Assembly (NCBI GenBank): GCA_963756525.1
Contig: CAVWNR010000001.1
Coordinates: forward strand, 1,302,001-1,366,000
Length of the DNA: 64,000 nt
From: CAVWNR01 sp963756525
GTDB lineage: Bacteria > Actinomycetota > Actinomycetes > Mycobacteriales > Jatrophihabitantaceae
Direction: 5' to 3'
Positions 44,795 through 54,379 of this stretch are shown one piece after another. The notes beneath the pieces were generated by a model. That model was not told the origin of the DNA. It worked only from the letters and a program-made list of their open reading frames with translations, and made no database searches. Position 1 is the first letter of the stretch. Every line of letters begins with the position of its first letter. The translations under genes and the position numbers were made by a program.

Positions 44795-46429
44795 GTGCCG
44801 AGCCCCGACACTGCCCAGCCGTCCCCCGCCGCCCCGCCGCAGCCTCTGCACGAAAGCCCGGACGGACCGTGGTGGTGCAGCGCCGTCTTCTACCAGGTCT
44901 ATCCGCGCAGCTTCGCCGACGGCAACGGCGACGGCAACGGCGACCTCGTGGGGTTGCGGGAACGGCTGGACTACCTCGCCGACCTCGGCGTCGACGCGCT
45001 GTGGCTCTCGCCGTTCTATCGCTCCCCCATGGCCGACGGTGGGTACGACGTGGCCGATCCGTGCGACGTCGACCCCAGGTTCGGCACCCTCGCCGACTTG
45101 GACGCGCTGGTGGCCGCGGCGCACGAGCGCGGCATCCGGGTCACCGTCGACATCGTGCCGAACCACGTCTCCGACCAGCACCCGTGGTTCCAGCAGGCGC
45201 TCGCGGCGGCGCCGGGCAGCCGGGAGCGGGCGCGGTTCATCTTCCGCGCCGGGCGGGGTGAGCACGGCGACGCGCCGCCGAACAACTGGCCGTCCGCATT
45301 CGGCGGACCGGCCTGGCAGCGGGTGCCCGACGGGCAGTGGTTCCTGCACCTGTTCGCCGCGGAGCAGCCCGATCTGGACTGGACCAACCCGGAGGTGCGC
45401 GCCGAGTTCGCGCGCATCCTGCGGTTCTGGCTCGATCGCGGCGTGGACGGCTTCCGTATCGACGTCGCGCACGGTATGGCCAAGCCGGATGGCCTGCCGG
45501 ACATGGACCTGTCCCTGATACCGGACCGCGCTCAGGGCGCGCCGATGCCCGACCCGGCGGATCCGCGGTGGGACCAGGACGGCGTGCACGACGTGCTGCG
45601 CGGCTTCCGCCAGGTCCTCGACGACTACGACGGCCACCGGATGGCCGTCGGCGAGGCCTGGGTGGCCGACGACCAGCGGCTCGCCGACTACGTGCGCCCG
45701 GACGAACTGCACCTGACGTTCAACTTCCACTTGGCGAAGGCGGACTGGTCGGCCGAGGCGTTCCGCGCGGCCATCGACCTGTCCCGCTCGGCGATGGCCG
45801 GCGTCGGCGCGCCATGCACCTGGGTGCTCTGCAACCACGACATCCCCCGCCACGTCACCCGCTACGGCGGCGGCGCGCTCGGTACCCGTCGGGCTCGCGC
45901 CGCGGCGCTGGTGCAGCTCGCCCTGCCGGGCGCCGCGTACCTCTACAACGGCGAGGAACTCGGCTTGCCCAACGTCGACGACCTGCCCGAATCGGCGCTG
46001 CAGGACCCGGTGTGGGAACGCAGCGGGCACACCGACCGCGGCCGCGACGGCGAGCGCGTGCCGATGCCGTGGTCGGGCGACGCCCCGCCGTTCGGCTTCT
46101 CGTCCACCGCCTCGACCTGGCTTCCGATGCCGGCCGACTGGGCCGAGCTCACCGTCGAGCGGCAACGCGACGACCCGCACTCGACGCTCTCGCTGTACCG
46201 GACCGCGCTCGCGTCGCGCCGGCGGACCGCCGAGCTGCGCGGCGGCGAGTTCGCCTGGATCGCCGGACCTGACGACGTGTTGACCTTCCGCCGTGGTTCG
46301 CGGCTGGTCGTGGCGGCGAACTTCGGCCCGCATCCGGTGCAGCTGCCGATCGGCGAGGTGCTGCTGGCGTCCGGGCCGCTCGACGACGGCGAGCTGCCGA
46401 CCGACACCGCCGTCTGGCTGCGCGACTGA
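44795..46429 (+). CDS. aglA: Alpha-glucosidase / GH13 alpha-amylase family
   Basis: A 544-residue GH13 hydrolase from GTG 44795 with GAGGAGAG just upstream. VFYQVYPRSFADGNGDGNGD marks an alpha-1,4/1,6-glucosidase. The nucleophile is in GFRIDVAHGM, the acid/base in MAVGEAWVAD and the transition-state aspartate in LCNHDIPRHV. Equivalent to Rv2471 aglA by position. Probably induced by alpha-glucosides through the LacI-type operator upstream. Long near-perfect inverted repeat after the stop. Confidence 0.92.
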   Translation: MPSPDTAQPSPAAPPQPLHESPDGPWWCSAVFYQVYPRSFADGNGDGNGDLVGLRERLDYLADLGVDALWLSPFYRSPMADGGYDVADPCDVDPRFGTLADLDALVAAAHERGIRVTVDIVPNHVSDQHPWFQQALAAAPGSRERARFIFRAGRGEHGDAPPNNWPSAFGGPAWQRVPDGQWFLHLFAAEQPDLDWTNPEVRAEFARILRFWLDRGVDGFRIDVAHGMAKPDGLPDMDLSLIPDRAQGAPMPDPADPRWDQDGVHDVLRGFRQVLDDYDGHRMAVGEAWVADDQRLADYVRPDELHLTFNFHLAKADWSAEAFRAAIDLSRSAMAGVGAPCTWVLCNHDIPRHVTRYGGGALGTRRARAAALVQLALPGAAYLYNGEELGLPNVDDLPESALQDPVWERSGHTDRGRDGERVPMPWSGDAPPFGFSSTASTWLPMPADWAELTVERQRDDPHSTLSLYRTALASRRRTAELRGGEFAWIAGPDDVLTFRRGSRLVVAANFGPHPVQLPIGEVLLASGPLDDGELPTDTAVWLRD

Positions 46430-46443
46430 GCCCACCCCGCGTT

Positions 46444-46506
46444 CGACTTTGCCCCGCTACGACACGCTGCGCGGGGCCGCCAGCGTGTCACGGCGGGGCA
46501 AAGTCG
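46444..46506. terminator. 26-bp inverted repeat between convergent genes
   Basis: Arms 46444-46469 and 46481-46506 match at 24 of 26 positions around an 11-base loop. They lie between the alpha-glucosidase stop and the stop of the convergent gene at 46511, so a strong two-way terminator is inferred. No U-tract. Confidence 0.7.
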
Positions 46507-46510
46507 CCGT

Positions 46511-47164
46511 TCAGCGCGCGAGGTTCAGCCCGGAGTGTGGCTGCTCGCCGAACACCGAGCCGTACTCGGCCGCAACCCGCAGCCAACGCCCTGCCACGTC
46601 CACGGCGGCGTGCGAGCCCCGCGGCAGGAAGCCCATCCTGGTCAGCGCGCTGAGCAGGCGCAGGCTCACCTCGGCGCGCAGCGGCCCGTCGGAGGCGGTC
46701 AGCACGATCGAGTCGAGCAGGGCGTCGGCCACCTCGGCGCGGGGCTGCGCGCCCGGCACGCCCTCCCGCTCGGCGGCCTCCTTCAGCGCCAGCGCTCCGC
46801 TTCGGACCAGGCCGCGGACGACGTCGTCGGGGACGGTCTCCACCCGTCGCCAACCGCTGGCCGGCGGCACGCCGCTGCGCCAGGACGTCTCGTCCGGTTG
46901 CGGCGGTCCTGCGCTCGACCCGTCCAGCCACTCGAGCAGCGCCGCGCCGCGGACGGTCACCTCCAGCGGGTCTCCTGACCAGCTCGCGGCGACCGTGCGG
47001 CCGACGAGCACGCCGAACGGCAGCCGCACCAGCCCCGAGGCCGCGGCGGTGGTGAGCCGGATCCGCGCCACGCACCGCGCGTCCAGGGCGACCGTGCGAC
47101 GCAGCATCGGCGCGAGATCGGCAAGCTGGGCCGCCGAGGCTGGCGGGAGTCCGGGTTCGCTCAC
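46511..47164 (-). CDS. Conserved hypothetical protein (Rv2474c-like position)
   Basis: A 217-residue protein from GTG 47164 that overlaps the thioesterase stop (GTGA). I recognise no domain. It has an Ala/Leu/Val-rich, mainly alpha/beta composition with no membrane segment, and segments such as PFGVLVGRTVAASWSGDP and LLSALTRMGFLPRGSHAAVD. Position and coupling match the actinobacterial Rv2474c/Rv2475c/ettA arrangement. Function unknown. Confidence 0.75.
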   Translation of the reverse strand: MSEPGLPPASAAQLADLAPMLRRTVALDARCVARIRLTTAAASGLVRLPFGVLVGRTVAASWSGDPLEVTVRGAALLEWLDGSSAGPPQPDETSWRSGVPPASGWRRVETVPDDVVRGLVRSGALALKEAAEREGVPGAQPRAEVADALLDSIVLTASDGPLRAEVSLRLLSALTRMGFLPRGSHAAVDVAGRWLRVAAEYGSVFGEQPHSGLNLAR

Positions 47165-47552
47165 GAGAGATGGTCAGCCAGGATCGCGCGCTCGGCCGGC
47201 GTCAGCCGGCGCGGCCGCTCGGCGCCGAAGTCGTAGGTCACGAGCAGGGTCGATGCCGTCGCGGCGAGCACGTCGCCGTCGTAGACCTCGTACAGCACGC
47301 GGAACGAGGCGGCCCGGATCTGGTCCACCCAGAGCTCGAGCCGCAGCGGCGCGGGGTGGTAGACGACCGGCCGCAGGTAGTCGATCTCGTGATGGCGCAC
47401 GACGGTGCCGCCGGAGAACGACGCGTCGTAGCGGTCGAAGAACATCGCCACCCGGGCCTGTTCCAGGTAGGCGAGGTATGCGGTGTTGTTCACGTGGCCG
47501 AACGCATCCATGTCCGACCAGCGCATCGCGCACCGGGTGACGAAGCGGGCCA

Positions 47553-47553
<1 letters not shown>
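47161..47553 (-). CDS. Acyl-CoA thioesterase (4HBT hotdog fold)
   Basis: A 130-residue single-domain hotdog protein from ATG 47553. The motif RWSDMDAFGHVNNTAYLAYLEQAR contains the active-site aspartate of 4-hydroxybenzoyl-CoA-type thioesterases. The start overlaps the ettA stop by one base (TGATG) and the stop overlaps the next gene. Likely hydrolyses an acyl-CoA; substrate unknown. Confidence 0.9.
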
Positions 47554-49235
<1,682 letters not shown>

Positions 49236-49416
49236 TGTCCGTCCTCGTTCGATATCGCTTCGCACTCGTCGCGGCACGGGCGATGCCGTGCCACCACACA
49301 GTGTCCCAGTCCGGCGAGTGCTCGGCGCCAGCACGCTCAGGGTCACAGCTGCGGCACGTTCGGCGCCACGATCCTTGACACACCCGGCGGCACGGTTGAC
49401 AGTGTGGTCAGCTATA

Positions 49417-49430
49417 CGAACGACCGTTCG
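49417..49430 (+). promoter_or_regulatory. Palindromic operator-like site upstream of the importer operon
   Basis: CGAACG and CGTTCG are perfect inverted halves around two bases, within TATACGAACGACCGTTCGCAT. TetR-type repressors often bind such sites. It lies about 50 bases before the solute-binding protein gene and close to a TTGACA (about 49395), so it may overlap the promoter. The regulator is not identified. Confidence 0.5.
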
Positions 49431-49478
49431 CATCACGAACATCGGCCTCGCGAGGGCCGATGGGATGGGGGTTGTGTC

Positions 49479-50840
49479 ATGAGCTCTGGTTCGGCGAACG
49501 ACAGCGATCCAGCTCGTCCCGATGGCACCGAACCGATGGGCCGGCTGATCTCCCGCCGCACGATGCTGCGCGGGGCGGGCGCCGGGGCCGCGCTGCTGGC
49601 CGGCGGATCGCTGCTGGAAGCCTGCTCGTCCGGCCTGAAGGGCAGCAAGACTAGCTCCGGCAAGAAGATCACCATAGGGTTCGTCTCCCCGCTCACCGGG
49701 CCGCTGGCCGGATTCGGCAGCTCGGACACATTCGTCGTCGACTCCATCCGCAAGACGTCCCAGTTCAGCAAAGGCATCAAGGCCGGGTCGAGCACCTACG
49801 CCGTCGACATCGTGGTCAAGGACAGCCAGTCGTCGACCAACCGTGCCTCACAGGTCGCCAAGGAGCTGATCACCCAGAACAACGCCGATATCGTGCTCGT
49901 CACGTCGACGCCCGAGGTCACCAACCCGGTGGCTTCGGTCTGCGAGTCGCAGCACGTGCCGTGCGTGTCGACCGTCGTGCCGTGGGAGTCGTGGTACTTC
50001 GGCCGCGGCGCCAAGCCGGGCTCCGCGTTCACCTACACGACGATGTTCTTCTTCGGCCTCAAAGAGTTCGGTGAGACCTTCATCCCGATGTGGAACCGCG
50101 TCCCCAACAACAAGGTCGTCGCCGGCATGTTCCCCAACGACGCCGACGGGAACGCCTTCCGCACCGGGTGGCCACCGCTGACCAAGGCCGCCGGCTACCG
50201 GCTCGTCGACGGGGGCGCGTACCCCGACGGCACCACCGACTTCACATCCATGATCACGAAGTTCAAGCAAGAGAACTGTCAGGTCTACGTCAACGGTCCA
50301 TTGCCGCCGGACTTCAACGTGTTCTGGAAGCAGGCCGCTCAGCAGGGTTACAAGCCGAAGATCGCGACGGTGGCGAAGGTGCTGCTGTTCCCCGCCGACG
50401 TGGTGGCGCTGGGCGATCTCGTCATCAACATCGCCACCGACGCCTGGTGGACGCCCTACTTCCCGTACAAGAGCTCGCTCACCGGCCAGACCGCGAAGCA
50501 GCTCGGCGACGCGTTCACCCAGGCCACCGGCAAGCAGTGGGTGCAGGCTCTCGGCAGCACGTACTCGCTGTTCGAGGTCGCCTACAACGCGTTCAGCAGC
50601 GTCGACGACCCGCATAACCGGGAGCAGGTGGCGGCTAAGCTGCGGTCGATGAACTACGCCGGGATGTCGGGCCCGCTCAACTTCACCAACGGGCCGGTCC
50701 CGGGTGTGGCGATCATGAAACCCGCCGGGGTGCAGTGGAAGAAGGGCACCGCCAAGTTCCCGTACGAGATGCAGATCGTCGACAACTCCGCGAACAAGGA
50801 CGCGCCCATCACCGGCGACCTGGAGCCGACCAACCCCTGA
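49479..50840 (+). CDS. ABC transporter substrate-binding lipoprotein (branched-chain amino acid/amide type)
   Basis: A 453-residue periplasmic-type binding protein from ATG 49479. Twin-arginine-like RRTMLRGAGAGAALLAGGSLLEAC with a lipobox cysteine near residue 49 suggests Tat export and lipid anchoring. The type-I solute-binding fold starts TIGFVSPLTGPLAGFG, typical of LivJ/AmiC/UrtA relatives. First gene of a five-gene operon with two ATPases, two permeases and an amidase, so an amide or amino-acid-like ligand is inferred. Confidence 0.9.
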   Translation: MSSGSANDSDPARPDGTEPMGRLISRRTMLRGAGAGAALLAGGSLLEACSSGLKGSKTSSGKKITIGFVSPLTGPLAGFGSSDTFVVDSIRKTSQFSKGIKAGSSTYAVDIVVKDSQSSTNRASQVAKELITQNNADIVLVTSTPEVTNPVASVCESQHVPCVSTVVPWESWYFGRGAKPGSAFTYTTMFFFGLKEFGETFIPMWNRVPNNKVVAGMFPNDADGNAFRTGWPPLTKAAGYRLVDGGAYPDGTTDFTSMITKFKQENCQVYVNGPLPPDFNVFWKQAAQQGYKPKIATVAKVLLFPADVVALGDLVINIATDAWWTPYFPYKSSLTGQTAKQLGDAFTQATGKQWVQALGSTYSLFEVAYNAFSSVDDPHNREQVAAKLRSMNYAGMSGPLNFTNGPVPGVAIMKPAGVQWKKGTAKFPYEMQIVDNSANKDAPITGDLEPTNP

Positions 50841-51631
50841 TGGCCGCCCTGCTCGAGCTCGACAGCGTCAGCAAGCGGTTCGGCCGGGTGGTCGTGGCGG
50901 ACCGGCTGACACTGGACGTGCACGCCGGGTCGACGCTCGGCATCGTGGGGCCCAACGGCGCGGGGAAGACCAGCCTGTTCGGCATGATCTCCGGCAGCGT
51001 GCGGGCCGACTCGGGCGACGTCCGCTTCGACGGCCGCTCGGTGCTGCGGCTGGATGCGGCCGCGCGGGTCCGGGCGGGCATCGGGCGCACGTATCAGGTA
51101 CCGCGACCGTTCGTCGGTATGACCGTCTTCGAGAACGTGCTGGTCGCCGCGCACCAGGGCGGTGGGCTGCGATCTGCGGCGGCCACCGCCCGCGCGCTCG
51201 ATGCGATCGAGCAGACCGGCTTGGACCGGCGCGCCAACACGCTCGCCGCCCAGCTGGGGCTGCTGTCGCGCAAGCGGCTCGAGGTCGCCCGCGCGCTGGC
51301 GACCGGGCCCCGACTGCTGCTGCTCGACGAGGTCGCCGGGGGGCTCACCGATCCGGAGGTGGCCGAGCTGGTGGCAATGGTGCGCGCCGTGAACTCCAGC
51401 GGGGTCACCGTGCTGTGGATCGAGCACGTGGTGCGCGCACTACTGTCGACGGTAGACCGGCTGATCTGCCTCGCGGTCGGGCAGCTGATCGCGGACGGCA
51501 CCCCGGAGGAAGTGCTGGGCCGCCAGCAAGTCAAGCAGCTCTTCCTCGGCACGGACTCCTCGGTCGTCGAGCCCGAGCGCGCCGCCGACGCTGCGGCCGG
51601 GTCGCCGTCCCCAGCTGGGGGCTCTGCATGA
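50840..51631 (+). CDS. ABC transporter ATP-binding protein, LivG type
   Basis: A 263-residue ATPase from ATG 50840, overlapping the binding-protein stop (TGATG). Walker A GPNGAGKTS, the IGRTYQVPRPFVGMTVFENV segment of LivG proteins, and Walker B LLLLDEVAGGL. The usual ABC signature LSGGQ appears as GLLSRKRLEVARAL, a common LivG variant (LSYGxQRxLExARAL) but with the glycines lost, which is unusual. Confidence 0.9.
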   Translation: MAALLELDSVSKRFGRVVVADRLTLDVHAGSTLGIVGPNGAGKTSLFGMISGSVRADSGDVRFDGRSVLRLDAAARVRAGIGRTYQVPRPFVGMTVFENVLVAAHQGGGLRSAAATARALDAIEQTGLDRRANTLAAQLGLLSRKRLEVARALATGPRLLLLDEVAGGLTDPEVAELVAMVRAVNSSGVTVLWIEHVVRALLSTVDRLICLAVGQLIADGTPEEVLGRQQVKQLFLGTDSSVVEPERAADAAAGSPSPAGGSA

Positions 51632-52344
51632 CCGAGCTGCTGTCCGCGCAGCGGCTCACCGTGCGGCACGGCCAGCTTGTCGCCCTGCACGACATCAGCC
51701 TCGACGTGCGCCCCGGCGAGGTCTTCGCCGTCGTCGGCGCGAACGGTGCCGGGAAATCGACGCTGCTGCGCACCATGGCCGGCCTGCACGAGACGACGGG
51801 GCGGATCAGCCTGGACGGCCTGGATGTCACCCGGCTCTCGCCGCATGACCGGGTGCGCCGCGGCATCGTCATGGTTCCCGAGGGCAGGAGGCTCTTCCCG
51901 TCGCTCACCGTCGAGGAGAACGTGCTGGTCGGCGCCGCGAACGGACGGCGCGGCGAGTGGAACCTGGACCGGGTCTTCGACCTGTTTCCGTGGATGCCCG
52001 GGCGCCGGCGGGAACGCACCGGCCACCTCTCCGGCGGCGAGCAGCAGGTGGTCGCCATCGGCCGGGCCCTGGTGGCCAACCCGCGCGTGCTGCTGCTGGA
52101 CGAGATCTCGCTCGGCCTGGCGCCGATCGTGGTGCAGCAGATCTACCAGACGCTGCCCGCGTTGCTGGCGAGCGAGATGGCGGTGCTGCTGGTGGAGCAG
52201 GACGTCGCGCAGGCGCTGCGGGTCGCCACCCGCTTCCAGTGCCTGCTCGAGGGCCGCACGACGCTGGAGGGAGCGCCGGCCGACCACGCCCTGGCCGAGG
52301 TCGAGGCGGCCTACTTCGGATTCGCGTCGGCGGTGTCGTCATGA
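51628..52344 (+). CDS. ABC transporter ATP-binding protein, LivF type
   Basis: A 238-residue ATPase from ATG 51628 overlapping the previous stop (ATGA). Walker A GANGAGKST, VPEGRRLFPSLTVEENVLVG typical of LivF, signature HLSGGEQQVVAIGRAL, Walker B LLLDEISLGLAP. Pairs with the LivG-type ATPase to energise the importer. Confidence 0.93.
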   Translation: MTELLSAQRLTVRHGQLVALHDISLDVRPGEVFAVVGANGAGKSTLLRTMAGLHETTGRISLDGLDVTRLSPHDRVRRGIVMVPEGRRLFPSLTVEENVLVGAANGRRGEWNLDRVFDLFPWMPGRRRERTGHLSGGEQQVVAIGRALVANPRVLLLDEISLGLAPIVVQQIYQTLPALLASEMAVLLVEQDVAQALRVATRFQCLLEGRTTLEGAPADHALAEVEAAYFGFASAVSS

Positions 52345-53210
52345 TCTGGGTCAACGCGGGCGTGCAGGGGCTGCTGCTCGGTGGCCTGTTCGCGCTGTTC
52401 GCCTGCGGGTTGTCGCTGCTGTTTGGCGTCATCGGGATCATCAACCTGGCGCACGGCGACCTCGCCATCCTCGGTGCGTACGTCGCCATCGCCCTCCTGC
52501 CGACGGTGCACACGAACGCGCTGTGGGCGCTGCTGTTCGTGCCGTTGCTGTTCGCCGCGTTCGGCTATGTGAGTCAGCGGACGTTGCTGCAGCGCAGCCT
52601 CGACAACGGGCCGCTGACGACGCTGCTGGTCACGTTCGGGCTGGCCGTGGTGATCCAGAACGCGCTGCTGGAGGGCTTCTCGGCGGACAGCCACTCGCTG
52701 AGCGTCGGCGCCCTCACCGTGCGGTCGCTGCACCTGGGCAGCTCGGTCTCGGTGAGCTACCTGCGGCTGGGCATCCTCGTCGCCGCGGTCGTCGTCCTCG
52801 CCGCAGTGCAGCTGTACTTGTCGCGGACCTCGACCGGGCGCCAGATCCGGGCGGTGGCCGACGACGCCGAGGCGGCCGCGATCGCCGGGGTGAACACTCG
52901 CCACGTCACGGCCATCGCGACGGCGGTCGCGTTCGCCACCGCGGCCCTTGCCGGCCTGGCGTTCGGCATGTACGCGCAATTCGCGCCGACCAGCGGCAGC
53001 AGCCTGCTGCTGTTCGCTTTCGAGGCGGTGATCATCGGCGGTCTCGGTTCGCTGTGGGGGACGCTCGCCGGCGGCTGCGTCCTCGGCTTGGCGCAGACGA
53101 TCGGGGCGCAGGTGGACCCGACGATCGGCGTGCTGGTCGGGCACCTGGTGTTCCTGGCGATCCTCGCAGTGCGGCCCAACGGGCTGTTCCCGGCGAGAGC
53201 GGTCGCGTGA
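52341..53210 (+). CDS. Branched-chain amino acid-type ABC permease, LivH
   Basis: A 289-residue permease from ATG 52341 (ATGA overlap) with about eight transmembrane helices. Family features: GLLLGGLFALFACGLSLLFGVIGIINLAHGD near the N-terminus (shown in part) and the cytoplasmic coupling loop RTSTGRQIRAVADDAEAAAIAGVN. Confidence 0.92.
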   Translation: MIWVNAGVQGLLLGGLFALFACGLSLLFGVIGIINLAHGDLAILGAYVAIALLPTVHTNALWALLFVPLLFAAFGYVSQRTLLQRSLDNGPLTTLLVTFGLAVVIQNALLEGFSADSHSLSVGALTVRSLHLGSSVSVSYLRLGILVAAVVVLAAVQLYLSRTSTGRQIRAVADDAEAAAIAGVNTRHVTAIATAVAFATAALAGLAFGMYAQFAPTSGSSLLLFAFEAVIIGGLGSLWGTLAGGCVLGLAQTIGAQVDPTIGVLVGHLVFLAILAVRPNGLFPARAVA

Positions 53211-54379
53211 GCGCGCAGCAGGCGGTCGCCGCGGTCCCTGCGCGACCGGTGCGGATCCGGCGCTCGACGCGGGTCTCACGATGGGCGATGCTGCCGGCGT
53301 TGGTCGTCGTGCTGGTGCTGGCGTACGCGCCGTACGCGGTGGGACAAAGCCTCACCAGCACCATGGTCGACTTCTTCATCCTGCTGTCTCTCGGCGTCAC
53401 GTGGAACATGCTGGCGGGCTACGCCGGCCTGGTCTCAGTCGGTCAGCAGGCCTACATCGGCGCCGGCGCGTACGGCGTGCTCTGGCTGGCGCAGCACGGC
53501 GTCGAACCGTTCATCGCGCTGCCGATCGCCGCGGTGTTCTGCGCGATCATCGCCTTTCCGGTGTCCTGGCTGGTGTTCCGGCTGCGGGGCGGCTACTTCG
53601 CGATCGGCACCTGGGTGGTGGCCGAGGTTTTCTCGCTGCTCACGATCCGCTCGGCTTCGCTGGGCGGCGGCACCGGCACCAACGTGCCCGGCCTCGGCAA
53701 CTTCACCCCCGTCATTCTCGGCGCCTACACGTACTGGACGGCGCTCGCTGTCGCCGTGCTGGCGCTCGGCGGCTGCTACCTCCTGTTGCGCAGCCGCGTC
53801 GGGCTCGCCCTGACCGCCGTGCGCGATGACGAAACCGCGGCCCGGGGCATCGGCGTGCGCGTCTCACGGGCCAAGCGCATCGTGTACCTGGCCGCTGCGC
53901 TCGGTGCGGGCGCGGCGGGTGCGCTGCTCGCGATCAGCCAGTTGAACGTCGAGGCCGGCAACGTCTACGGCGTGCAGTGGTCGGCCTACATGATCTTCGT
54001 GGTTCTGATCGGGGGTATCGGCACCCTGGAGGGCCCGATCATCGGCACCGTCGTCTTCTTCGTCCTGCAGCAGACGCTGGCCTCCTACGGGGGCTGGTAT
54101 CTGATCATCGTTGGCTCCGTCGCTGTCGTCATGGCGGTGTGGATCCGCCAGGGCCTCTGGGGACTGGCCGACCGCTTCGGCGTGCGACTGTTCCCAATCG
54201 GGTACCGCGTCGAGCGCGTCGACCCGGCGACCGCTGGTAACGATCCCGGGCGCCGGGCGGCGGATCGTGAGCCCGGTAGTGATGGCGGCCGTGAGGGCGG
54301 CCGTGGGCCCGGTAGTGAGGGCGGCCGTGGGCCCGGTAGTGAGGACGGCCGTGAGGGCGGTCGTGAGCTGGCCCGTTGA
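53207..54379 (+). CDS. Branched-chain amino acid-type ABC permease, LivM, with Gly/Arg-rich repeat tail
   Basis: A 390-residue permease from GTG 53207 (GTGA overlap). About ten transmembrane helices; LAGYAGLVSVGQQAYIGAGAY is the LivM N-terminal motif and AVRDDETAARGIGVRV the coupling loop. The last about 40 residues are a Gly/Arg/Glu/Ser-rich tail (GSDGGREGGRGPGSEGG...) encoded by 24-bp repeats and absent from ordinary LivM proteins. The amidase pseudogene starts within this tail. Confidence 0.9.
   Translation: MSAQQAVAAVPARPVRIRRSTRVSRWAMLPALVVVLVLAYAPYAVGQSLTSTMVDFFILLSLGVTWNMLAGYAGLVSVGQQAYIGAGAYGVLWLAQHGVEPFIALPIAAVFCAIIAFPVSWLVFRLRGGYFAIGTWVVAEVFSLLTIRSASLGGGTGTNVPGLGNFTPVILGAYTYWTALAVAVLALGGCYLLLRSRVGLALTAVRDDETAARGIGVRVSRAKRIVYLAAALGAGAAGALLAISQLNVEAGNVYGVQWSAYMIFVVLIGGIGTLEGPIIGTVVFFVLQQTLASYGGWYLIIVGSVAVVMAVWIRQGLWGLADRFGVRLFPIGYRVERVDPATAGNDPGRRAADREPGSDGGREGGRGPGSEGGRGPGSEDGREGGRELAR
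54271..54365 (+). repeat. Imperfect 24-bp repeats in the LivM tail
   Basis: GCGGCCGTGGGCCCGGTAGT-type units: two perfect 24-bp copies at 54297-54320 and 54321-54344, with partial copies on both sides. They are in frame and encode a Gly/Arg/Glu/Ser-rich tail. Confidence 0.8.
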
